From Pseudomonas sp. PB120 (GTDB lineage: Bacteria > Pseudomonadota > Gammaproteobacteria > Pseudomonadales > Pseudomonadaceae): 64,000 bases of DNA. The notes under the pieces are model-generated. The model was not told the DNA's origin and did not search any database. It saw only the letters and a program-made list of their open reading frames with translations. The stretch covers positions 62,001 to 126,000 of the forward strand of contig NZ_RWIN01000033.1 of the NCBI RefSeq assembly GCF_009761815.1, given 5' to 3'. A program made the position numbers and the translations under genes. Positions 10,711 through 19,702 of the stretch are shown one piece after another. Every line of letters begins with the position of its first letter. Positions within the stretch are counted from its first letter, which is position 1.

Positions 10711-12393
10711 ATGACCGACGCAATCCAAGATATTCTTGCTTCGATAGACGAACTGGCCGGCCGGGCTAAAATCTCCCGTAGCCGCGCATTTGCAGCTTGG
10801 TACGCGATAACCTTTTTTGACGTCGAAGAAGATGACGCCTTAGAAGCCGCTGCGGCGGATGGAGGTAACGACCAGGGCATTGATATTGCTTTTGCAGATC
10901 AAAGCAGCGAAGAAATCGTGGTGCTGCAAGCTCTCTGTCCGGTTAACTTCGTCAAAGTCACGCCTAAAAGTAAATGGGACGCTGTCATAAGCTCCATACC
11001 ATACGTACGGGATCCGGATATGCTCAAGCCGCTCGGCAGAGCCGACTTGGCAGAAACGCTTAATGACCTAAAAAAGAGGTTCCCAACGTATTCGTTCACA
11101 GTTGGATTGATTTCTTTAGGCAAGAATTCAACTGCTATCGAGCGTTCAGTTCAAGCCCATCAAAAGCAAGCATCGGACAAAACCCGTTTCTTTTTTGATG
11201 CACAAGAAGACATCTGCTCACGATATAAATCCATTGTAGAAGCTGAGAACGGTATACCTGAGGACGTATTGAACTTCTCGGGCGAGCACTTTGAAGACAG
11301 CGGTGATTATGGGCGCGCCTGGGTTGGATCTGTATCAGCCGCCGAGCTAAAACGGCTGCACACAGAGCACAAGGATAAACTTTTCGCTGGCAATGTGCGG
11401 CTTTTCTTAGGAGCTCGCAAGGGAGGAATTAATGAACAAATTATTAAAACCGCCCAAACCACTCCGGGTAATTTCTGGGCACTTAATAACGGCATCACCA
11501 TAGTTGCTGATAACGCAGATATTGAAGCAGACGAGAATGGCCGGAATCGCCTTCGTTTGAAGCGCTTCAGCATTGTCAACGGCTGTCAAACAACGTCTAG
11601 TTTAACAAAGGCGAATGCAGCTGCAGATGCAAAGGTTTTGGCGAGAGTTATCTCCGCGAAGGTTGGCCTTAAAGATGAAATTGTTCGATTCAACAATTCT
11701 CAGAACACTGTTAAAATTTGGACTGTTCGGGCTGTCGACGACATTCAAGAACACCTTCGTAAAGAAATTGAAAAGGTAGGATTGATCTACGCTCCTAAGC
11801 AAGCCGGTTCGCGCACTCGGAAAGATCCTAAAATTATTGAGCTCGATAAATTAGCGCAATATCTTGCGTCTCTCGAGCAGTCCTACCTGATCCAAGCTAT
11901 TGACAATAAGAGTGAGCTATTCGATGAGCCTTATCAAAAGATATTTCATCGCGGCATAAAGCCAGTGGAAGTTCTCCTTGCTTGGTTAGTAGGAAACTCC
12001 GCAGAAGTAGAGCGTAAAAAACTGGCTGACGGCCTTGCTGGAGACCCCAACTCTAATTTATTGATGGTTACGAGTGCATATTGGATTGTTTACACCTGTT
12101 ACAAAATCCTAAGAAAAATTTCAGACATAGACTCGAAGTTAATAACTCTAGAAAGGCTATGCCGCCAAGAATTTCAAAATGCTATCGCAAAGTATGCATC
12201 GGTTGCAGCGAACGTATTCTATGATGCCGCCGTAGATACTTATGATAGAGAGGAGTATGGCTCCTTTAAAAGTACTCTACGCTCCACTAGATTCTTAGGA
12301 AAAATGGAAAGTAAACTTAATAGTCGAGTATTAAAATTGCATGACAAATCATTACCCGACTTAGCTTTAGTTGCGAAGGCTATTAAGATTTAA
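10711..12393 (+). CDS. AIPR-family (abortive infection phage resistance) protein
   Basis: 560 residues from the ATG at 10711, which follows GAAGGAAAT; the open frame runs 56 codons further upstream but that part looks non-coding. The core carries AIPR (PF10592) signatures: FWALNNGITIVAD, FSIVNGCQTTSSL and VRFNNSQNTVKIWTVRAVDDIQ. The N-terminal domain resembles an Mrr-like nuclease fold, with DGGNDQGID at 50-58. The expected QxK of that fold reads Q73-A74-L75, so the catalytic lysine appears absent. AIPR proteins are linked to phage resistance; how they act is not settled. The gene is visibly AT-richer than its neighbours with rarer codons (ATA, TTA, AGA), which points to horizontal transfer. 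Confidence 0.88.
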   Translation: MTDAIQDILASIDELAGRAKISRSRAFAAWYAITFFDVEEDDALEAAAADGGNDQGIDIAFADQSSEEIVVLQALCPVNFVKVTPKSKWDAVISSIPYVRDPDMLKPLGRADLAETLNDLKKRFPTYSFTVGLISLGKNSTAIERSVQAHQKQASDKTRFFFDAQEDICSRYKSIVEAENGIPEDVLNFSGEHFEDSGDYGRAWVGSVSAAELKRLHTEHKDKLFAGNVRLFLGARKGGINEQIIKTAQTTPGNFWALNNGITIVADNADIEADENGRNRLRLKRFSIVNGCQTTSSLTKANAAADAKVLARVISAKVGLKDEIVRFNNSQNTVKIWTVRAVDDIQEHLRKEIEKVGLIYAPKQAGSRTRKDPKIIELDKLAQYLASLEQSYLIQAIDNKSELFDEPYQKIFHRGIKPVEVLLAWLVGNSAEVERKKLADGLAGDPNSNLLMVTSAYWIVYTCYKILRKISDIDSKLITLERLCRQEFQNAIAKYASVAANVFYDAAVDTYDREEYGSFKSTLRSTRFLGKMESKLNSRVLKLHDKSLPDLALVAKAIKI

Positions 12394-12412
12394 CGTCAGT
12401 CATGACATAGAA

Positions 12413-12450
12413 AAGGGACAGATTTATTTGAAAAACAAATCTGTCCCCTT
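12413..12450. repeat. Perfect inverted repeat after the AIPR gene
   Basis: GGGACAGATTT (12415-12425) pairs with AAATCTGTCCC (12437-12447) across 11 bases, starting 22 bases after the AIPR stop. It can act as a transcriptional end. The GGGACAGATTT motif is a widespread dispersed repeat in gammaproteobacteria; a similar motif in one copy lies ahead of the gene at 10447. Confidence 0.75.
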
Positions 12451-12775
12451 CCCCGTCTTGTTGGTAGGTGTGTGCTTGTGGGGTGAGTTGCTTGCGATTG
12501 CGACGGCAGATTCAGCGTTGGTGTTGTTCGGGCTGGCGCTTTCGCGGGCAAGCCTTGCTCCTACGGGGGTTGTGGCGGGCTGACGGGCATTTTTGGCCTG
12601 AGTGGGTACGTTGCTTGCGATTGCGGTGGCACGGTCAGCATTTGTGTTGATTGGGCTGGCCCTATCGCGAGCAGGCTCGCTCCTACAGGGGGTTTTGTGT
12701 GTTAGTTGGTATTTGGATTGGCCTCGGGTTTTCGGGGCTTTTTATTGGGTGGGGTTGGTGCGGCAGCGACTCGGG
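12451..12775. other. Non-coding spacer with degenerate REP units
   Basis: No gene is seen. Two REP-like palindromes remain: TTTCGCGGGCAAGCCTTGCT near 12540, which is decayed, and ATCGCGAGCAGGCTCGCTCC at 12665-12684, which is intact. The surrounding sequence repeats variants of GTTGCTTGCGATTGCG and GTGTTGTTCGGGCTGGC, so the spacer probably grew by local duplication and then drifted. Confidence 0.55.
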
Positions 12776-13144
12776 TCAGAGCAGGTGCTGAGAGATCAGT
12801 TTGGAGATTTCAACCATTGATGTCTTGCCGGTGAATTCGAATTTCACTTTTCCCAGCGACGAGAAGTAAATCTCCAGTTCCGAATCCAGGTCGAACGTGC
12901 CTGAGGTCTCTACCGAGTAGGCCACGATGTTTTTGTAAGGCAGTGAGGTGAAGTCTTTTTTGCTGCCGGTGATGCCCTGCACGTTGACGGCGATGATGCG
13001 TTTGTTGGTGAACACGACGCCGTCGCGCATGGATTTGTAGGAGTCGATGACGTGTTCGCCGTCGATCAAAAGGGCGGAAACGCGTTCGGCGTATTCGTCG
13101 TTTTGCTTGAGTTTGAAGAATCCTTTGTTGTTGAAATCAATCAT
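12776..13144 (-). CDS. Bacterial PH-domain protein
   Basis: 122 residues, soluble, no signal peptide. The middle has the bacterial PH-domain pattern: YKSMRDGVVFTNKRIIAVN, then LPYKNIVAYSVETSGTFDLDSELEIYF, then a beta strand and a C-terminal helix ending ISKLISQHLL. This matches the bPH_1 group (PF08000), proteins of unclear cellular role. The ATG follows GGGAAAGACAG. It is monocistronic next to the Abi gene; no link to it is shown. Confidence 0.75.
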   Translation of the reverse strand: MIDFNNKGFFKLKQNDEYAERVSALLIDGEHVIDSYKSMRDGVVFTNKRIIAVNVQGITGSKKDFTSLPYKNIVAYSVETSGTFDLDSELEIYFSSLGKVKFEFTGKTSMVEISKLISQHLL

Positions 13145-13294
13145 CTGTCTTTCCCTTATTTTCGAATGAACGGCTTGAGAATGACTTCATACCGTATCTC
13201 GATCGGTATTGCAGAGTCAGCCTGCACGCCGCTGCTCCCGTGAATGGATAGGTGAAGTCAGCCTCGATTTTTTCGGGACTGACTTCGAAATTCA

Positions 13295-14284
13295 CTAGAT
13301 CCCGAACGAATGTCGAGGAAACCCCGTTTCATCTGGAAAACCCATCGCTTTGAAAGTGCAGCCGGGCATAGCGGGCTTATGATCGATCAGATCTGCAACC
13401 TCGTTGATCCAGGTCGAAGCAGGTGCGATCTTCTGAAGTAGAAACCAGATGACTGCGATTAACCCATACAGCCGCTTGAGCGCATGTTGGTCCAGCCCCA
13501 ACGTCTGAAAATACGGCTCGGAGGGGACCGATAACGGGTTAGCCGAAGCCTGATTCCATATGCGGGTATGGTGAGCACAGCGGTTGCGCAAGTGGCTGGT
13601 CTGCTGCATCCACCGACTGAGCATCTTGGCGTTGTTCAAACCTAGGCGCGCAAGTATCAGATTCTGATACTTGCTAGTGAGCAGTTCGAAGAACTCAGAA
13701 AGATCCCCGAAATCCCAAGCTTCCACTGCGACCCAGACAGGGATGGACTTACCGGCCCGCAAGTGCCACTGAATACAGTCCTCTTTGCTGCGCGCAATAT
13801 GCGACTGCTGTTTCAAGCTCCAATCTGTCCACTTGTTGCGCGCAATACCACGGTTGTCCGTGTACGGCTGGGTCCATTTGTGCAGAATGAATTTCCCATT
13901 GGTGTAGGCCATCGGGTCGTGATAGCCGACCTCGTGAGCCGTTATGGTCTTGAAGTGAACCTCCAGACGCTCGATCGCATCCAGCATGAGCATTCGCAAT
14001 CGTTTATCGAACTGGTACAGGTCTACGATCGCATCGAAGGAGGTGGCCCTCTGGAAAGTGTCCAGACGTAGAGGCTTGCCCGCGACCGGGCAGATTTCCT
14101 GCAAAAGACCGTTCATTTTAAATTCCCGCGCCGGGTACCAGAATCCACTGAGACGGTAATACCCTAGCTGCGCGAGCTTGCGCTCTGCACGAGACTGATC
14201 ATTGATTTGCATACCCCTGTTGGTCAGCAGCGCAACCATATCGGGATACGTAAGGAACGGCTTTGGTGGGGCTGGTTTAGGCAA
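13295..14284 (-). CDS. Abi_2/AbiD-AbiF-type HEPN protein
   Basis: 329 residues. The order of motifs fits the Abi_2 family (PF07751): FLTYPDMVALLTNRGM, KLAQLGYYRLSGFWYPAR, FDAIVDLYQFDKRLRMLMLD, and near 233-243 the HEPN ribonuclease signature RNRCAHHTRIW (R233 and H238, Rx4H). Abi_2 proteins abort phage infection, presumably by cutting RNA. The start is a TTG at 14284 with a modest upstream GGAA; the motif order makes it likely. The C-terminal 40 residues after the HEPN domain are not recognised. It stands alone in the patch that also holds the AIPR gene. Confidence 0.85.
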   Translation of the reverse strand: MPKPAPPKPFLTYPDMVALLTNRGMQINDQSRAERKLAQLGYYRLSGFWYPAREFKMNGLLQEICPVAGKPLRLDTFQRATSFDAIVDLYQFDKRLRMLMLDAIERLEVHFKTITAHEVGYHDPMAYTNGKFILHKWTQPYTDNRGIARNKWTDWSLKQQSHIARSKEDCIQWHLRAGKSIPVWVAVEAWDFGDLSEFFELLTSKYQNLILARLGLNNAKMLSRWMQQTSHLRNRCAHHTRIWNQASANPLSVPSEPYFQTLGLDQHALKRLYGLIAVIWFLLQKIAPASTWINEVADLIDHKPAMPGCTFKAMGFPDETGFPRHSFGI

Positions 14285-14796
14285 CTTCCATGTTCCATAA
14301 ACAAGAAGGCCCGAACGTAATGCCGGACTGAGCCAGCACCAGAGGATCGGGCGCGATTGGGATCAATGCTGCCGTAGCCTCTTCACAATGTCAACGTCGA
14401 CGGTTCTGGCTGGAACCGTGTTTGCCTTACGCTTTTCGCGAGCAAGCTCGCTCCTACAGGGGTTTGGATTGTCCGGTAGAAATTATGTAACAACCCTCCA
14501 GCAACAGCGTCTCGCCTCGCCTCGCCTCGCTATCTTCTAGACTTAATGAAGAGTCGCAGGCAGAACCGAACACGTCGCTTTGGTGCAGATGAATCAATAG
14601 CAGCGTGGCAAGCTGCCTTAATGCCCTATAAAAGGTGCGGCAAAGACCGCACCGGGCACAACAAGATGCCCACTCAGGGCACCCTGGCCACCGGCCTGAA
14701 ATTGCCACGATACCGTGACGTGGTGTGAGTGCCGCAGCCGACACTTTCGGACGAACGACGACCATCTGGTTTGTCCGTGACCGTGAGGATTGCTGA
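14285..14796. other. 512-base spacer upstream of formate dehydrogenase
   Basis: No gene is seen. It holds a solitary REP unit (TTTTCGCGAGCAAGCTCGCTCC, about 14433-14455), a simple repeat of four CTCGC units at 14511-14530, and a GC-rich hairpin-forming leader at 14634-14720 upstream of fdsG. Confidence 0.55.
14634..14672 (+). promoter_or_regulatory. Hairpins in the fds leader
   Basis: GGTGCGG-CAAAGA-CCGCACC (14634-14653) is followed at once by GGGCA-CAACAAGA-TGCCC. No T run follows, so this is not a simple terminator. It may be a structured 5' leader of the formate dehydrogenase operon; I do not recognise a known riboswitch class. Confidence 0.35.
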
Positions 14797-15273
14797 ATGC
14801 CTGATGTTGAGTTGCACCTGCCTGTGGTCAACACCCTGCTGGAGCGCCATAAGGGTACTCCCGGTGCGCTATTGCCCATTCTTCATGATATTCAGGAACG
14901 CATCGGTTACGTCCCCGATGTCGCCGTCCCCGAGATTGCTCATGCCCTCAATCTGAGTCAGGCCGAGGTTCGCGGGGTGATCAGTTTTTACCATGACTTC
15001 CGTACCGCGCCGCCGGCCAAGCATATTCTGCGTTTGTGCCGCGCCGAGTCGTGCAAGAGCCGTGGCGCCGAGCAGCTTGCCGCGCAGTTACGTGAACGTC
15101 TGCAACTGGACGATCACGGTAGCAGCGCCGATGGCAGCATCAGTTTGCGCCCCGTTTATTGCCTCGGTGCCTGCGCCTGTTCGCCGGCCTTGGAGCTGGA
15201 TGGCCGGGTGCATGCGCGGCTGAGTGCCGAGCGGCTGGATGCGTTGCTCGATGCTTGCCGGGAGGACGCGTGA
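14797..15273 (+). CDS. fdsG: NAD-dependent formate dehydrogenase gamma subunit FdsG
   Basis: 158-residue NuoE-like subunit that carries one [2Fe-2S] cluster in the soluble, molybdenum-containing formate dehydrogenase. The start has LLPILHDIQERIGYVPDVAVPEIA, typical of NuoE/HoxE proteins. The four ligands are in CRAESC and CLGAC, with a spacer between. The stop codon overlaps the fdsB ATG as TGATG. Confidence 0.93.
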   Translation: MPDVELHLPVVNTLLERHKGTPGALLPILHDIQERIGYVPDVAVPEIAHALNLSQAEVRGVISFYHDFRTAPPAKHILRLCRAESCKSRGAEQLAAQLRERLQLDDHGSSADGSISLRPVYCLGACACSPALELDGRVHARLSAERLDALLDACREDA

Positions 15274-16829
15274 TGCCGACTCTTTATCTGCCCTGTGATT
15301 CGCTGGCCCGTGCGGTGGGTGCCGATGAGGTGTCCACGGCGCTGATCACTCAGGCCAAGGCACTTAATCTGCCGCTGGAGTTGCAACGCACGAGCTCACG
15401 CGGGTTGTATTGGCTGGAGCCGTTGCTGGAAGTGGACAGCCCGCAAGGCCGGATCGGCTTCGGTCCGTTGACCGCAGACGATGTGCCATCCGTGCTCGAT
15501 GCACTGCAAACAGATTCCAGCCACCCTCTGGCCTTGGGCCTGGTGGAAGCGCTGCCTTATCTCAAATCCCAACAACGCCTGCTGTTCGCCCGCGCCGGCA
15601 TCACCCGGCCGTTGTCGCTGGACGATTACCGCGGCCATGGCGGTTTCGAAGGCCTGACAAGGGCCGTCGCCATTGGTGGCGAGCAAACCGCCACAGCGGT
15701 GTTCGATTCAGGCCTGCGTGGCCGTGGCGGTGCGGCCTTCCCTGCCGGGATCAAATGGCGCACCGTGCGCGGCACTCAGGCGGCGCAGAAGTACATCGTA
15801 TGCAACGCCGACGAAGGCGACTCCGGCACCTTCGCCGACCGCATGTTGATGGAAGGCGACCCTTTCCTGCTGATCGAAGGCATGGCCATTGCCGGCATCA
15901 CCGTCGGCGCCACCTTCGGCTACATCTATGTCCGCTCGGAATACCCCGACGCCGTGGCTACGCTGCGCGCAGCGCTGAACATCGCCCGTGAAGCCGGTTA
16001 TCTGGGCGCCAATGTCGGCGGCAGCGGTCTGGCCTTCGATATGGAAGTGCGAGTGGGTGCTGGCGCCTACATCTGCGGTGAAGAAACCGCGCTGCTGGAT
16101 TCCCTCGAAGGCAAGCGCGGAATCGTCCGCGCCAAGCCGCCGATCCCCGCGTTGCAGGGCCTGTTCGGCCAACCGACCCTTGTGCATAACGTACTGACCC
16201 TGGCCTCAGTGCCGCTGATTCTGGCCAAAGGCGCGCAGTTCTATCGCGACTACGGCATGGGCCGTTCCCTTGGCACCATGCCCTTCCAACTGGCGGGCAA
16301 TATCCGTCACGGCGGTCTGGTGGAGCGCGCCTTCGGCCTGACACTGCGCGAACTGGTGGAAGACTACGGCGGCGGCACCGCCAGTGGCCGGCCGCTGAAG
16401 GCCGCGCAAGTTGGTGGCCCGCTCGGCGCCTGGGTACCGCCATCGCAATTCGACACGCCGCTGGATTACGAGGCCTTCGCCGCCATGGGTGCGATGCTCG
16501 GTCACGGCGGTGTGGTGGTGGCGGATGACACATTGGACATGGCCCACATGGCGCGCTTCGCCATGGAGTTCTGCGCCGAGGAATCCTGTGGCAAATGCAC
16601 GCCTTGCCGCATTGGTTCGACCCGGGGCGTCGAGGTAATCGACCGCCTGCTGGCTGCGCCGGATCAGGCCAATCGCGATCAGCAGGTGATCATCCTCAAG
16701 GACCTCTGCGACACGCTCCAATACGGTTCGCTCTGCGCGTTGGGCGGCATGGTTTCGTTCCCGGTCGCCAGCGCCCTCAAGTACTTCCCCGCCGACTTCG
16801 GTCTGCAAGCCTCGGAGGCCGAGCAATGA
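15273..16829 (+). CDS. fdsB: NAD-dependent formate dehydrogenase beta subunit FdsB
   Basis: 518-residue NuoF-like subunit that passes electrons to NAD+ through FMN and one [4Fe-4S] cluster. It begins with a thioredoxin-like NuoE-type region. The NuoF core shows GLRGRGGAAFPAGIKW and ICNADEGDSGTFADR (FMN/NADH site), AYICGEETALLDSLEG, and the C-terminal cluster motif ESCGKCTPCRIG. The ATG at 15273 overlaps the fdsG stop, and its TGA overlaps the fdsA ATG. A longer upstream frame lies inside fdsG and is not used. Confidence 0.95.
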   Translation: MPTLYLPCDSLARAVGADEVSTALITQAKALNLPLELQRTSSRGLYWLEPLLEVDSPQGRIGFGPLTADDVPSVLDALQTDSSHPLALGLVEALPYLKSQQRLLFARAGITRPLSLDDYRGHGGFEGLTRAVAIGGEQTATAVFDSGLRGRGGAAFPAGIKWRTVRGTQAAQKYIVCNADEGDSGTFADRMLMEGDPFLLIEGMAIAGITVGATFGYIYVRSEYPDAVATLRAALNIAREAGYLGANVGGSGLAFDMEVRVGAGAYICGEETALLDSLEGKRGIVRAKPPIPALQGLFGQPTLVHNVLTLASVPLILAKGAQFYRDYGMGRSLGTMPFQLAGNIRHGGLVERAFGLTLRELVEDYGGGTASGRPLKAAQVGGPLGAWVPPSQFDTPLDYEAFAAMGAMLGHGGVVVADDTLDMAHMARFAMEFCAEESCGKCTPCRIGSTRGVEVIDRLLAAPDQANRDQQVIILKDLCDTLQYGSLCALGGMVSFPVASALKYFPADFGLQASEAEQ

Positions 16830-19702
16830 TCACTGTATTCGATCCGAAAACCGATATGGATCTTGGCACGCCTGCCCGCGAGAGCCAGGTGCAAATCACC
16901 CTGAACATCGACGGCCGCAGCATCAGCGTTCCCGAAGGCACTTCGGTGATGCGCGCTGCTGCGCTGATGGGTACCACCATTCCGAAGCTCTGCGCCACCG
17001 ACAGCCTGGAAGCCTTCGGCTCCTGCCGCATGTGCCTGGTGGAGATCGACGGCATGCGCGGCTATCCCGCGTCCTGCACCACGCCGGTCACCGAAGGCAT
17101 GACCGTGCACACCCAGACACCGAAGCTCGCGACCCTGCGCCGTAATGTCATGGAGCTGTACATCTCCGATCACCCGCTGGACTGCCTGACCTGCTCGGCC
17201 AACGGCAACTGCGAGCTGCAAACCGTCGCTGGCCAGGTTGGGCTGCGAGAAGTGCGTTACGGCTATGAAGGCGAAAACCATCTCGCCGATGTGAAGGATA
17301 AATCCAACCCCTATTTCGATTACGACCCGAGCAAGTGCATCGTCTGCAACCGCTGCGTGCGTGCCTGCGAAGAAACCCAGGGCACCTTTGCTCTGACCAT
17401 CACCGGGCGCGGTTTTGAGTCCCGCGTGGCCGCTGCCGGTGGGGATAGCTTCCTCGACTCGGAATGCGTGTCCTGCGGCGCCTGTGTGCAGGCCTGCCCC
17501 ACCGCGACGCTGATGGAAAAAAGCGTGGTCGAATTGGGCCAGCCGGAACGCAGCGTGATCACCACCTGCGCCTATTGCGGCGTCGGCTGCTCGTTCCGCG
17601 CCGAGATGAAAGGCGACCAACTGGTGCGCATGGTTCCGGACAAGAACGGCCAGGCCAACCACGGTCACTCGTGCGTCAAAGGCCGCTTTGCCTGGGGCTA
17701 CGCCACCCACCCGGATCGCATCACCAAACCGATGATCCGCAACAACATCAACGATCCGTGGCAGGAAGTCAGCTGGGATGAAGCGGTGACCTACGCCGCC
17801 AGCGAATTCCGCCGCCTGCAGCAAAAATACGGCCGCGATTCCATCGGTGGCATCACCTCCAGCCGCTGCACCAACGAAGAAACTTATCTGGTGCAGAAAC
17901 TGGTGCGCGCCGCCTTCGGCAACAACAACGTCGACACCTGTGCGCGGGTTTGCCATTCACCGACCGGTTATGGATTGAAGCAAACCCTGGGCGAGTCCGC
18001 CGGCACCCAGTGTTTCGACTCGGTGATGCAGGCCGACGTGATCCTGGTGATGGGCGCCAACCCGAGCGATGCGCACCCGGTGTTTGCCTCGCAGCTCAAA
18101 CGCCGCCTGCGTGAAGGTGCGCGGCTGATCGTGATCGACCCAAGACGTATTGATCTGGTGGACTCGGTGCACGCCCGCGCCGACTATCACCTGGCCCTGC
18201 GCCCCGGCACCAACGTTGCCATGCTCAACGCGTTGGCCCACACGATCATTACCGAAAACCTGCAGGATCAGCCCTTCATCGACGCCCGTTGCGAGGGCAA
18301 CGATTTCGCCCGCTGGAGCGAATTCGTCAGCCGTGCGGAAAACTCGCCGGAAGCCATTGGCCCGATCTGCGGCGTGCCTGCTGCCGACATCCGCGCCGCC
18401 GCTCGCCTGTACGCCACCGGTGGCAACGCGGCGATCTATTACGGCCTGGGCGTCACCGAACACAGCCAGGGCAGCACCTCGGTGATGGGCATCGCCAACC
18501 TCGCCATGGCCACCGGCAACATCGGCCGCGAAGGCGTGGGCGTGAACCCGTTGCGGGGGCAGAACAACGTGCAGGGCTCCTGCGACATGGGGTCTTTCCC
18601 CCACGAGTTGCCCGGCTACCGGCACATATCCAACGAAACGGTGCGGGCGCAGTTTGAACAGGCGTGGAACGTCACCTTGCAACCTGATCCCGGCCTGCGC
18701 ATTCCCAATATGTTCGAGTCAGCCTTGGCCGGCAGTTTCAAAGGTTTGTACTGCCAGGGCGAGGACATCGCCCAGAGCGACCCGAATACCCAGCACGTCA
18801 CCGCTGCACTGTCGGCCATGGAATGCGTGGTGGTGCAGGACATCTTCCTCAACGAAACGGCGAAGTTCGCCCACGTATTCCTGCCGGGCGCTTCGTTCCT
18901 TGAAAAGGACGGCACGTTCACCAACGCCGAACGCCGCATCTCGCGGGTACGCAAGGTCATGGACCCGCTGGGCGGCAAGGCCGACTGGGAAGGCACCGTG
19001 GCGCTGGCCAACGCGCTGGGTTACCCGATGAACTACAAACACCCATCGGAGATCATGGATGAAATCGCCAGCCTGACGCCGACCTTCACCAACGTCAGCT
19101 ACGCCGAACTGGATCGCCACGGCAGCCTGCAATGGCCGTGCAACGCGGCGGCGCCGGACGGCACGCCGACCATGCACATCGAGCAATTCGTGCGTGGCAA
19201 GGGACGCTTTATGCTCACCGGTTATGTGCCCACCGAGGAGAAGGTCAACAACCGCTATCCGCTGCTGCTGACCACCGGGCGCATCCTCAGCCAGTACAAC
19301 GTCGGCGCGCAGACGCGGCGGACCGAGAACGTTGCGTGGCACGATGAAGATCGTCTGGAAATCCACCCGACCGACGCCGAAAGCCGTGGCATCAACGAAG
19401 ACGATTGGGTAGGCATCGGCAGCCGCGCCGGGCAAACCGTGCTGCGTGCGCGGGTCACCGAACGGGTGGCGCCGGGCGTGGTGTACACCACGTTCCACTT
19501 CCCTGAGTCGGGGGCTAACGTGATCACCACGGACAACTCCGACTGGGCGACCAATTGTCCGGAATACAAGGTCACCGCCGTGGAGGTCAGCCGCGTCTAC
19601 CACCCTTCGGAATGGCAAAAACGCTTTCAGGAATTCACTGAAGAACAGCACCGTTTGCTCAAGGAACGCCGCCAGGGCGCTAAAGCGGAGGTACGCCGAT
19701 GA
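16826..19702 (+). CDS. fdsA: NAD-dependent formate dehydrogenase alpha subunit FdsA
   Basis: Catalytic subunit that oxidises formate to CO2 at a bis-MGD molybdenum centre. 958 residues. The N-terminus is NuoG-like: a [2Fe-2S] site (C56, C67, C70, C84), a His/Cys [4Fe-4S] site (H116 or nearby, C120, C123, C129), two ferredoxin clusters (C171/174/177/181 and C214/217/220/224) and one more at C248, C251, C255 and C283. The molybdopterin domain has C376-H377 in TCARVCHSPTGYG, so it is a cysteine and not a selenocysteine enzyme. The C-terminus has the TTGRILSQYN molybdopterin dinucleotide-binding part. It is coupled by ATGA to fdsB and fdsD. Confidence 0.96.
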   Translation: MITVFDPKTDMDLGTPARESQVQITLNIDGRSISVPEGTSVMRAAALMGTTIPKLCATDSLEAFGSCRMCLVEIDGMRGYPASCTTPVTEGMTVHTQTPKLATLRRNVMELYISDHPLDCLTCSANGNCELQTVAGQVGLREVRYGYEGENHLADVKDKSNPYFDYDPSKCIVCNRCVRACEETQGTFALTITGRGFESRVAAAGGDSFLDSECVSCGACVQACPTATLMEKSVVELGQPERSVITTCAYCGVGCSFRAEMKGDQLVRMVPDKNGQANHGHSCVKGRFAWGYATHPDRITKPMIRNNINDPWQEVSWDEAVTYAASEFRRLQQKYGRDSIGGITSSRCTNEETYLVQKLVRAAFGNNNVDTCARVCHSPTGYGLKQTLGESAGTQCFDSVMQADVILVMGANPSDAHPVFASQLKRRLREGARLIVIDPRRIDLVDSVHARADYHLALRPGTNVAMLNALAHTIITENLQDQPFIDARCEGNDFARWSEFVSRAENSPEAIGPICGVPAADIRAAARLYATGGNAAIYYGLGVTEHSQGSTSVMGIANLAMATGNIGREGVGVNPLRGQNNVQGSCDMGSFPHELPGYRHISNETVRAQFEQAWNVTLQPDPGLRIPNMFESALAGSFKGLYCQGEDIAQSDPNTQHVTAALSAMECVVVQDIFLNETAKFAHVFLPGASFLEKDGTFTNAERRISRVRKVMDPLGGKADWEGTVALANALGYPMNYKHPSEIMDEIASLTPTFTNVSYAELDRHGSLQWPCNAAAPDGTPTMHIEQFVRGKGRFMLTGYVPTEEKVNNRYPLLLTTGRILSQYNVGAQTRRTENVAWHDEDRLEIHPTDAESRGINEDDWVGIGSRAGQTVLRARVTERVAPGVVYTTFHFPESGANVITTDNSDWATNCPEYKVTAVEVSRVYHPSEWQKRFQEFTEEQHRLLKERRQGAKAEVRR

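Noticed and set aside
9221..14700. Integrative element with tRNA-Leu attachment site
   Set aside because: No integrase and no repeat of the tRNA 3' end were found in the accessory patch.
14690..14712. Sigma-54-like -24/-12 element (GG-N9-GC) before fdsG
   Set aside because: The distance between GG and GC is nine, not ten bases, and the flanking bases fit poorly.
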